10,962 nt of DNA from CAZXNF01 sp050741255 (GTDB lineage: Bacteria; Pseudomonadota; Gammaproteobacteria; Burkholderiales; SG8-41), in contig JBOIEQ010000141.1 in the NCBI GenBank assembly GCA_050741255.1, positions 1 to 10,962 on the forward strand. Reading direction: 5' to 3'. The position numbers were made by a program, and so were the translations under genes. Shown here in pieces: positions 1 through 5,960 of the stretch; position 1 is the stretch's first letter; every line of letters starts with the position of its first letter. Below the pieces are notes generated by a model that was given only the letters and a program-made list of their open reading frames with translations, made no database searches and was not told the origin of the DNA.

Positions 1-713
1 TGGCTGGGCCAGCCGACCTCGCCAATCACGATTTTTTTTCGCGGATACGCTTCACGAAGTTCGTCGAGGCGGTCGAAGGCGTAGTCCACCGCCTCGGCGA
101 CCGGCAGCCCCTCCCAGTACGGCAGCAGGTGGACGGTAATGAAGTCGACGTTCTTCACGAGTTCCGGATTGCGCATCCAGACGTGCCACGGTTCGGCGGT
201 GGACACCGGCACACGCACGCGCTTTTTGACCTGCTTGAGGTAGACGATGAGTTCGCCGGCAGTGAGGTCGCCGCGAAGAAACGCTTCGTTGCCGATCATC
301 ACGCGGTCGATGTTCGGATGCTCGCGCACGCTTTTCACGATCGCGGCGATCTCGCGGTCGTTGCGCTCGAGGCGCTTGTCGAGCCATGCGCCGGCCGTGA
401 CGCGCAGCCCTTCCATTGCGGCGAGCCGCGGGACGGCGGTATTCTCGGTGGCCGTGTAGGTACGAATGCGGCCGCTGTGGCGGGCGATGAGGGCGAAGTC
501 TTCGGCGAGCTCGGCTTCGGTGGGGTACAGGCCGGCGTTCGGATCCTGGCCGGGGCGGAAGCCGGAATAGGCGAACCCGCTGATGCGGGGCGGCGCATCG
601 ACCACCGTCAGCGGCAGGTTGGCGTGCTGCCAGACGCCCCAGCAGGCGGCCGCCACCAGCAACGACAGAAACAGGGCGCCGAACGGTTGCGTGAAGGATT
701 TCAGGGTGGTCAA
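1..713 (-). CDS. NdvB-like membrane protein, N-terminal GH17 domain (partial, C-terminus beyond window)
   Basis: The 237 visible codons read on the minus strand and run off the left edge. Residues about 10-28 form one hydrophobic anchor. A GH17 (beta-1,3-glucanase/glucanosyltransferase) domain starts near residue 45 (ISGFAYSGFRPGQDP). E143 in the IGNE motif fits the acid/base and E232 in IGEVGWPS fits the nucleophile. In known NdvB-type proteins of Pseudomonas and Bradyrhizobium, a periplasmic GH17 domain like this is followed by membrane helices and a family 2 glycosyltransferase that makes beta-1,3-glucan. That second half would lie outside the window, so the NdvB assignment is inferred. 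The start is a TTG at 711-713. It is chosen because no in-frame ATG lies near and because it gives a proper anchor helix, but no Shine-Dalgarno sequence is visible. Alternative: a stand-alone membrane-anchored GH17 enzyme. GH17 identity is firm; the full architecture is not. Confidence 0.85.
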   Translation of the reverse strand, partial: MTTLKSFTQPFGALFLSLLVAAACWGVWQHANLPLTVVDAPPRISGFAYSGFRPGQDPNAGLYPTEAELAEDFALIARHSGRIRTYTATENTAVPRLAAMEGLRVTAGAWLDKRLERNDREIAAIVKSVREHPNIDRVMIGNEAFLRGDLTAGELIVYLKQVKKRVRVPVSTAEPWHVWMRNPELVKNVDFITVHLLPYWEGLPVAEAVDYAFDRLDELREAYPRKKIVIGEVGWPS

Positions 714-913
714 GGGGGATCGGGGGAAAGGCGTCCAGCCATCAACGGCCGGCCGGGAGAACGGATGACAGCGCGAATGACGGCGGCGCAAGGGTTGTCG
801 GTCCTGCGAGGGCGGCGAATGATAGCGGCATGGGCTGCGTCGGACACAGGACTTGTGCCATTAGTTTCACCTTCGGTCGCCCCGCCCGGCTGTCGGGCGT
901 CGTCTGATAACGC
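714..913. promoter_or_regulatory. Divergent intergenic region between the NdvB-like gene and a small membrane protein gene
   Basis: This 200-bp spacer separates two divergent starts. On the minus strand a TATCAT hexamer (rc of about 819-824, in ATGATAGC) could serve as a -10 box for the NdvB-like gene, but no good -35 is present. A perfect 6-bp inverted repeat with a 5-nt loop (CGCCCG 883-888, CGGGCG 894-899) sits 14 nt before the plus-strand start and could affect translation of that gene. No convincing plus-strand promoter or operator was recognised. Confidence 0.35.
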
Positions 914-1309
914 ATGAGCGCCCGGAATCTGTTGATGAAGGCCGGCGCCGTGCTCATGGGTGCCCTTGCACTGGCCATCTGGGTTCGCTACGGATTGATC
1001 GAATCATCCGGCACCTCCGCGTTTTGTTTTGCTGCCGCAAATGACGCAACAAGCGTGCCATTTCAGTGCCTTATCCGCGGCTGGTTCGTGGCGGCGGTGG
1101 GCACGCCGATGCCCGGCGTCATCGCATTGGTCATGGGCATGGCCGCGGTCGTGACGCGCCGCTGGAGCGCGACGCTGATGGCGATCGGTTGCGGTGCCGC
1201 GGGGATGGTGCTCTACGCCGGAATGCCGGCGGCGGCGGGCTTCCTCTGCGGCTGGATTACGCTGGCGCGGCGCTGGCAGGCCGCGCGCCCCGCCGTATCA
1301 GGAGCGTGA
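914..1309 (+). CDS. Small four-helix membrane protein of unknown function
   Basis: This 131-residue protein is hydrophobic, with likely membrane helices at about 8-27, 56-80, 85-103 and 105-118. The loop between helices 1 and 2 carries two cysteines (C38 and C52) that could form a periplasmic disulfide if the loop faces outward. The C-terminus is basic. I do not recognise a named family. Support for a real gene comes from the coherent helix pattern, the sensible amino-acid composition and the fit between its neighbours. It is divergent from the NdvB-like gene, and its last 53 bp overlap tail-to-tail with the NdvC-like gene. Its position between two GH17 genes suggests, by inference only, a role in beta-glucan export or modification. 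No strong ribosome binding site precedes the ATG. An in-frame ATG at 935, preceded by GGA, is an alternative start. Confidence 0.65.
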   Translation: MSARNLLMKAGAVLMGALALAIWVRYGLIESSGTSAFCFAAANDATSVPFQCLIRGWFVAAVGTPMPGVIALVMGMAAVVTRRWSATLMAIGCGAAGMVLYAGMPAAAGFLCGWITLARRWQAARPAVSGA

Positions 1310-2888
1310 CGGCGAACAGCGTGCTGGTGGCGCTCCAGGCGAGCGCCTGACCGTTCGCCAAGCCTTCCTGCAGGACGATCGCCGGGACGCACAGCAGGGC
1401 AATCCAGGCCAGCGCGCGCTCTTCCGGTGCATCGTCGGTGTGCTTGCCTCCGAAAGCGGAGATCTGCAACAACGCGTAACCGATGGCCGGGGCTATAAAG
1501 GCCGCCGCCGGAAAGCCCCGATAGCGCGGATCTGCGACGAGCAACAGGCTCACGGCCGAGGCGCCCGCAAGCAGGATCAGTCGCAGCAGTCCCAGCCGGC
1601 GTTCAAGCGGTGTGTAATCCGTCACGTTGGTAGTGAACCAGCGGGCCAGCGCGCCGATCGGCGCGGGCGCCGCCACCGTGCCCACGGCCAGCCAGTCGGC
1701 CAGCGCACGGGCGGCGCTGTAGGCGGCGAGCAGTGCCGCCAGCAGGAACAGCCCGCCGACCGCCATCTGCAACGCGTTCTCGCCGGCGGCCCGCAGGTCG
1801 AGCAAGGCCTGCCATAACGAAGCGCCCGTGCCGGCACCCGCGGCCGCCAGCAACAGCAGCCCCACTCCGGTGATGCGGACCCGACCGAGCAGGGCGACCA
1901 GGCAGAACGCGAGCGCGGCGAAGCCGGCCGCTTTCACGCCGCGCAACCAGTGGGCGTTTTCGGCGACCGCGCCGGTCAGCGGAAATTTCGCCTGACCGTC
2001 CGCCGCGAAGACGCCCCAATGGCCGCCCACGGTACCCTCGAGCGCACGTTTCCAGGGTTGATCGAAGGCTTCGACAATGTTGTAGGCGATACCGCGTTCC
2101 TGCGCGACGTTCGCGAAGCCGCGCACAAAGTGCGCCTGGTTGACGAGCGAAGGCAGGGCCGGGCCGCGCTGGCGTCCCGCGCTGGGCCAGCCGGTCTCGC
2201 CGACCAGGATTTTCCTGCCCGGAAACGCACCGACGACGGCGGCATGCACGCGCGCGACATGGTCCACTGCCTGTCCGATGCCCACCGGGTGGTCCTCCCA
2301 GAACGGCAGGATGTGCACGGTCACGAAGCTGACCGCGCCGGCGAGTTCGCGGTTCTGCAGCCAGAACTCCCAGACGTCGGCGTAGGTCACGGGCACCGGG
2401 GTCGCGGCCCGCACCCGCCGCAGATAGCCCTCCAGCGTGGCGGCGGACTGGTCGCGCCGCAGCAATACTTCGTTGCCGACGATCACGGCATCGATCGCGT
2501 CGCCGTCGCGCTTCAACACGGCGATGCCGCGCGCGAGCTCGCGCTCGTTGTCGGCGGCATCGGCCCCGATCCACAGCCCGAGCAGCACGCGCAGGCCGTG
2601 CTTGCGCGCGAGCCGCGGCACCTCTGACAGGCCCTGGTCCACCGAGTAGATGCGCACGCAGGCGAAATCCCGCTTGAGGCGCGCGAGATCGGCGTCAATC
2701 TGGCTGCGGCTGATGACGGTGCCCTTGATGAAGGGGCTTTGCCCCGGGCGGTGGTACGGCGCGTAGGACGCGCAGGGCAGGCCTGCCACGGCGTCCGGCA
2801 GGGTGACGGGGGTGCCGCTCGCGACCCAGTGCCACAGGCCCGTAGCCGCGCCCGCGGCGGCGATGAGCACCACGGCGAGGCGCCGCAT
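1257..2888 (-). CDS. GH17 protein with multi-span membrane tail, NdvC-like
   Basis: The protein has 543 residues. Residues 1-24 form a signal anchor. A GH17 domain spans about 35-315, with E140 in VGNE (acid/base) and E231 in GETGWPS (nucleophile). About six to eight hydrophobic segments follow between 320 and 530. GH17 enzymes cleave or transfer beta-1,3-glucan. Bradyrhizobium NdvC, a roughly 62-kDa GH17-like protein with membrane spans, is needed for beta-1,6 linkages in cyclic beta-1,3/1,6-glucan. Size and layout match that protein, so a periplasmic glucan-remodelling transferase is the best inference. The start at 2886-2888 is chosen because TGATG couples it to the DUF72 stop and it gives a clean signal anchor. 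A longer in-frame reading to 3206 is arginine-rich antisense of DUF72 and is rejected. The enzyme is related in its catalytic part to the GH17 domain at the left edge, but the two differ clearly. Confidence 0.88.
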   Translation of the reverse strand: MRRLAVVLIAAAGAATGLWHWVASGTPVTLPDAVAGLPCASYAPYHRPGQSPFIKGTVISRSQIDADLARLKRDFACVRIYSVDQGLSEVPRLARKHGLRVLLGLWIGADAADNERELARGIAVLKRDGDAIDAVIVGNEVLLRRDQSAATLEGYLRRVRAATPVPVTYADVWEFWLQNRELAGAVSFVTVHILPFWEDHPVGIGQAVDHVARVHAAVVGAFPGRKILVGETGWPSAGRQRGPALPSLVNQAHFVRGFANVAQERGIAYNIVEAFDQPWKRALEGTVGGHWGVFAADGQAKFPLTGAVAENAHWLRGVKAAGFAALAFCLVALLGRVRITGVGLLLLAAAGAGTGASLWQALLDLRAAGENALQMAVGGLFLLAALLAAYSAARALADWLAVGTVAAPAPIGALARWFTTNVTDYTPLERRLGLLRLILLAGASAVSLLLVADPRYRGFPAAAFIAPAIGYALLQISAFGGKHTDDAPEERALAWIALLCVPAIVLQEGLANGQALAWSATSTLFAVTLLIRRGARPASAAPA

Positions 2889-3928
2889 CAGGCCGGCAGG
2901 CGATCCGCGATGGCGCGGGCGAGGGCGAAGCAGGAGAGCGGGGCCGACCCCTCGGCCTTGTTGTTCACGGAGATGAACACCGGCTGACCGCCGTTGAGCG
3001 CGTGCGCCGCGAGATCGGCCAGCGCCGCGCGCGTCGGCAGGTCTTCGTCCACCATGCGGTCGAAGGGCGCGTAGTGCGCCTTGGCGTCTGCATACGCGTA
3101 GCCCGCGTGCAGGTTCCAGCGGGCGATCACCGCGCCCGGCGGCAGCGTGGCCAGCAGCGCGGCCTGCTGCGCCGCCGGCGGCATGCGGGCGTGCACGCCG
3201 AGGCACAGCCGCGCGCGATTCACCGTCAGGACATCGATCAGCGCCGGCGTGAGGAATTCGGGATCGCGCGGCTCGACGGCGTAGAGCGGCCCGGGCGCGT
3301 GCGCTTGCAGGGCCGCCAGAAAATCATGCAGCCGTTCGATGATGCGCGGGACTTCCCGCGCAGCGGCGCGCCCGAGCGGCGAGAGCTGGAACACGAGCGG
3401 CCCGGCTTTCTCGCGCAGGCCCGCCATGCAGGGTTCTATGCATTCGCGCCGCGCGCGTTCGGCATCGAGGAACAGTGGATTCTCGCCCTCCGGCTTGCCG
3501 CGTTCGCCGCGCCGGTAAAAATCGGTGATGAAGGCCGGCGCTTTCACCATAAAGCGGAAATGCGCCGGCACCTGCTGTGCGTAAGCGGCGAACTGCTCCG
3601 CGGACAGCGGCGCGTAGAACGTGCGGTCGATGCTCACGGTGCGCAGCAGCGGGTGCCGGCCGTAGGCGGTGAGACCGTGACGCGACAGCGTGACCTCGCT
3701 CGCCGCGCCCGCGTAGAGGATGCCGGCCCAGCCGGGAAATGACCACGAGGAGGTACCGAGATGCAGCGCCGCAGGCAAGCGCGCGGCCAGGGCTTGCAGG
3801 GCGTCCGGAACCGGCGCGGCCTCGCGGCCTTGCGCGGCCGGTGCGGAGCGTCCGGTCGCCGTTGGCGTTGCGGGTGGGGCCACCGGTGCCGGCGGGTCCG
3901 CACCGAACAACGACAACTGGCCGGTCAT
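2888..3928 (-). CDS. DUF72 (YecE-like) TIM-barrel protein
   Basis: The protein has 346 residues. Residues 9-50 are a Pro/Ala-rich, probably disordered stretch. The DUF72 domain starts near residue 55, with the signatures GTSSWSFPGWAG (58-69), VEPRDPEF (218-225) and SVNNKAEGSAP (320-330). DUF72 proteins are TIM barrels of unknown biochemical role. The N-terminus carries QLSLF (residues 4-8), the canonical beta sliding-clamp binding pentapeptide, placed in a flexible tail as such motifs usually are. The start at 3926-3928 is chosen because it overlaps the upstream stop as ATGA. A start at 3970 would add 14 residues encoded inside the upstream gene. The gene is translationally coupled on both sides, so it is very likely co-expressed with the PerM-family and GH17 genes, although a shared function is not evident. 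Family assignment is firm; function is unknown. Confidence 0.9.
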   Translation of the reverse strand: MTGQLSLFGADPPAPVAPPATPTATGRSAPAAQGREAAPVPDALQALAARLPAALHLGTSSWSFPGWAGILYAGAASEVTLSRHGLTAYGRHPLLRTVSIDRTFYAPLSAEQFAAYAQQVPAHFRFMVKAPAFITDFYRRGERGKPEGENPLFLDAERARRECIEPCMAGLREKAGPLVFQLSPLGRAAAREVPRIIERLHDFLAALQAHAPGPLYAVEPRDPEFLTPALIDVLTVNRARLCLGVHARMPPAAQQAALLATLPPGAVIARWNLHAGYAYADAKAHYAPFDRMVDEDLPTRAALADLAAHALNGGQPVFISVNNKAEGSAPLSCFALARAIADRLPA

Positions 3929-4992
3929 GCGGGAGGCACGGCACCCGGCGCAGGCGCGGCCTGCGTCCACTGCTTGAGCAAGGTGACGCCCACCGCGAGC
4001 AACGTCGGTCCCAGAAAGATGCCGATGAAACCGAAGGCGAGCACGCCGCCCAGCACGCCGAGAAACACCAGCGCGAGCGACATGTTACTGCCGCGGCTGA
4101 TCAGGATCGGCTTCAGGAAGTTGTCGACGCTGCTGACGACCAGCGCGCCCCACAGCACCATGAAGATGGCCCAGCCGGTTTCCCCGCCGTAATAGAGCCA
4201 GGCCGCGGCGCCGCCCCAGATGAGCGGCGGACCGACCGGGACCATCGACAGGAAGAACACGGCCGCGCCGAGCAGGAAGGCCGCCGGCACGCCGGCGACG
4301 AGAAAACCGATCAGCGCCAGCAGCGCCTGCGCGGCCGCGGTGCCGATCATGCCGAACATGACGCCCACCACGGTGCCGTTCACGATCGCGATCAGGCGTC
4401 CCCCCATGCCGCCGGCCAGCTTGTCGGCGGTGGCCCGCACCGCGCCCGCCAGCTGCTCGCCGTCGCGGTACAGAAAGAAGCACACGAAGACGACCAGCGT
4501 GAGCTGCAGGATGCCTTCGCCGAAGACCTGGACGGTCGCGATCAGGAAGTTCTTCGCCGGTTCGGCGAGCCGCTGGCCGAGTGATTTCAGCTCCTCGCGG
4601 CTCTCGACCACCCGGTGCCAGTAGGCATCGGCCTGCTCGCCGACCATGGGCACCGTTTTCAGCCAGGCCGGCGGCGCCGGCGGCCCGCCGCTGAGCATCT
4701 GCTTGCCCGCATCGATCAGGGTCGGCACGTTGTTGGCGAGGCTGCCGGCCAGCACGGCGAGCGGCACCACCACCACGAGGAGCAGGCCCAGCGTCATCAC
4801 CAGTGAAGCGAGGGTGGGCCGGTTGCGGCATTTGGCCAGGACGCGCTGGTACAGGGACCAGGTGCATACGCACACGATCGCGGCGAAGATGATGCCGACG
4901 ATGAAGGGTTGCAGCACCAGCAGGCAGCCCGCAACCAGCAGAGCGACGGCGATGACGCGTGCATAGCGTTCGATGATGTGCTGGTCGGGCAT
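3925..4992 (-). CDS. AI-2E/PerM-family membrane protein (UPF0118)
   Basis: This 355-residue inner-membrane protein has the typical family layout. Two hydrophobic segments lie near 12-46 and another at 62-85. A soluble stretch covers about 86-150, followed by a helical hairpin and three to four further spans. The conserved VDNFLKPILISRG block (289-301) and GFIGIFLGP (321-329) are family hallmarks. Members include E. coli TqsA (autoinducer-2 export), PerM, and sodium/proton antiporters, so the substrate cannot be deduced from sequence. It is the first gene of a three-gene minus-strand operon. Its stop overlaps the DUF72 start (ATGA, 3925-3928), and a sigma-70-type promoter lies just upstream. 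The tail after 343 is Ala/Pro-rich. Confidence 0.92.
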   Translation of the reverse strand: MPDQHIIERYARVIAVALLVAGCLLVLQPFIVGIIFAAIVCVCTWSLYQRVLAKCRNRPTLASLVMTLGLLLVVVVPLAVLAGSLANNVPTLIDAGKQMLSGGPPAPPAWLKTVPMVGEQADAYWHRVVESREELKSLGQRLAEPAKNFLIATVQVFGEGILQLTLVVFVCFFLYRDGEQLAGAVRATADKLAGGMGGRLIAIVNGTVVGVMFGMIGTAAAQALLALIGFLVAGVPAAFLLGAAVFFLSMVPVGPPLIWGGAAAWLYYGGETGWAIFMVLWGALVVSSVDNFLKPILISRGSNMSLALVFLGVLGGVLAFGFIGIFLGPTLLAVGVTLLKQWTQAAPAPGAVPPA

Positions 4993-5021
4993 GGCGAATC
5001 CGCTGAGAGAAAACCGCGGTC

Positions 5022-5050
5022 AGTGTAGGTGAGCGGCGTGACAGTGTCCA
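5022..5050 (-). promoter_or_regulatory. Sigma-70-type promoter of the PerM-DUF72-GH17 operon
   Basis: On the minus strand the -35 box TGGACA (rc of 5045-5050) matches five of six consensus bases. It is followed after exactly 17 bp by TACACT (rc of 5022-5027), which matches four of six. Transcription would begin near 5015 and give a leader of about 22 nt before the ATG at 4992. The -35 box ends only 12 bp from the first copy of the msrA-tail repeat. Confidence 0.55.
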
Positions 5051-5062
5051 CGCGCGCCCAGG

Positions 5063-5108
5063 CCTATTCGGGCGCCTTGCCCCACAACTCTTTTAACCGC
5101 TCGTCGCG
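5063..5108 (-). repeat. 46-bp direct repeat, copy 1: orphan copy of the msrA 3' end
   Basis: These 46 bp are identical to 5205-5250, the end of msrA including its TAG stop. Similarity continues for about 15 bp beyond 5108 with small differences. Read on the minus strand, the copy would encode RSGVRRDERLKELWGKAPE plus stop. The intact gene has RSGCGRDERLKELWGKAPE, so the orphan copy has lost the C-terminal cysteine. An in-frame TGA lies a short way upstream and no MsrA domain is attached, so this is not a gene. Confidence 0.9.
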
Positions 5109-5204
5109 GCGCACGCCGGAACGCGGAGCAGGGGCCCCGCCGCTATTGCGGGGATGCGACCGTGCAGGCGGCAAAGGGGCGCGTTCCCATCACGTAACCG
5201 AACC
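5109..5204. other. 96-bp spacer between the two msrA-tail repeats
   Basis: Apart from about 15 bp at its left end, this segment is unrelated to msrA. It contains GGGGCCCC at 5131-5138 and an inverted repeat CCCCGC (5135-5140) / GCGGGG (5148-5153) with a 7-nt loop. No T-run follows on either strand, so it is not a convincing terminator. No ORF was recognised. Confidence 0.5.
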
Positions 5205-5250
5205 CCTATTCGGGCGCCTTGCCCCACAACTCTTTTAACCGCTCGTCGCG
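5205..5250 (-). repeat. 46-bp direct repeat, copy 2: inside the msrA 3' end
   Basis: This is the in-gene copy of the repeat. It covers the last 14 codons of msrA, the TAG stop (5206-5208) and one base beyond. It matches 5063-5108 base for base at an offset of 142 bp, in the same orientation. Confidence 0.9.
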
Positions 5251-5859
5251 CCCGCACCCGGACCGGTAGAACTTGTAGCGCACCGGATTCTTCTTGTAAT
5301 AGTCCTGGTGGTAGTCCTCCGCGGGCCAGAATTCGGCGGCGGCGGTGATCTCCGTCACGATCGGCTGCTTGAACGGCTTGGTGGCCTCCAGCTTCGCTTT
5401 CGACGCTTCCGCGAGCCGGCGCTGCTCGTCGTCCGTGGTGAAGATGCCGGTGCGGTACTGCGTGCCGACGTCGCAGAACTGCCGGTTGCGGACGGTCGGG
5501 TCGATGTTCACCCAGAACACCTCGAGGAGCTTCTCGTAGCTGATCTTCTTCGGGTCGTATTCCACCTGCACGACTTCGGTATGCCCGCTTGCGCCAGAGG
5601 ACACCTGTTCATAGGTCGGGTTGCGCGTCTTGCCGCCGATGTAGCCCGCGGTGGTCGAGAGCACGCCGTCGAGCTTGTCGTAGGGCGGTTCCATGCACCA
5701 GAAGCAGCCGCCGGCGAAGATGGCCTTGGCGGTCGCCGGTTTGGCGGCCGGTGGTTTGCCGGCGGGCGCGCCCGCTTGCGCGGAGGCTGCGGTACTGAAG
5801 CCGAGGGCACCGGCGAAGGCGATGACGGCGGCCCAGATCGTTAAGGTGCGGGTATGCAT
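5206..5859 (-). CDS. msrA: Peptide-methionine (S)-S-oxide reductase MsrA, exported
   Basis: The protein has 217 residues and reduces the S epimer of methionine sulfoxide in proteins. Residues 1-27 form a signal peptide with a likely cleavage site after ASA, and a Pro/Ala/Lys-rich linker runs to about 45. The MsrA domain covers about 46-212. C52 in GGCFWC is the catalytic cysteine. C202 in RSGCGRD fits the resolving position, and the EDYHQDYY block (181-188) is present. The protein therefore probably repairs envelope proteins. No MsrB domain is fused and none is adjacent. A good ribosome binding site (AAGG, rc of 5867-5870) lies 7 nt before the ATG. The gene is divergent from the MBL-fold gene. 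Its last 46 bp recur downstream. No clear terminator separates it from the PerM operon, so read-through is possible. Confidence 0.96.
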   Translation of the reverse strand: MHTRTLTIWAAVIAFAGALGFSTAASAQAGAPAGKPPAAKPATAKAIFAGGCFWCMEPPYDKLDGVLSTTAGYIGGKTRNPTYEQVSSGASGHTEVVQVEYDPKKISYEKLLEVFWVNIDPTVRNRQFCDVGTQYRTGIFTTDDEQRRLAEASKAKLEATKPFKQPIVTEITAAAEFWPAEDYHQDYYKKNPVRYKFYRSGCGRDERLKELWGKAPE

Positions 5860-5885
5860 GGCGTTGCCTTTCGGGTGAGCGGGTC

Positions 5886-5891
5886 ATTATC
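5886..5891 (-). promoter_or_regulatory. Candidate -10 box for msrA
   Basis: GATAAT on the minus strand matches five of six -10 bases and lies 26 bp before the msrA start codon. The -35 candidate at 17 bp spacing (GGACCG) is poor, so the promoter call is tentative. Confidence 0.4.
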
Positions 5892-5918
5892 CCATTGCCG
5901 CGCGGAGGCGGTCCCGGA

Positions 5919-5949
5919 TTGGTCGAGGGTCGGCGGGGCACCTTACAAT
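5919..5949 (+). promoter_or_regulatory. Candidate promoter of the MBL-fold gene with very short leader
   Basis: TACAAT at 5944-5949 matches five of six -10 bases and ends 11 nt before the ATG at 5961. A weak -35 (TTGGTC, 5919-5924) lies 19 bp upstream. Transcription would start around 5956, leaving only about four to five untranslated bases. This fits the lack of a Shine-Dalgarno sequence before the start codon. Confidence 0.4.
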
Positions 5950-5960
5950 ACGCGCCCACC

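Noticed and set aside
129..917. Plus-strand 262-codon open frame opposite the NdvB-like gene
   Set aside because: It is the antisense shadow of a clear GH17 coding region, rich in His, Arg and Gly, with no family resemblance.
2889..3206. N-terminal extension of the NdvC-like gene to an ATG at 3206
   Set aside because: The extra 106 residues are arginine-rich low-complexity sequence read from another frame of DUF72, and they would bury the signal anchor that begins at 2888.
3739..4584. Plus-strand 281-codon open frame opposite the DUF72 and PerM-family genes
   Set aside because: Composition (Glu, Arg, Gln, His-rich) is typical of the antisense of GC-rich membrane protein genes; the minus-strand genes are unmistakable.
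5135..5153. Inverted repeat as a terminator for msrA
   Set aside because: The stem is only 6 bp and no T-run follows on the minus strand.
5029..5348. Short plus-strand open frames across the msrA-tail repeat
   Set aside because: They cross the repeat and the msrA coding region, have no ribosome binding site and no recognisable sequence.
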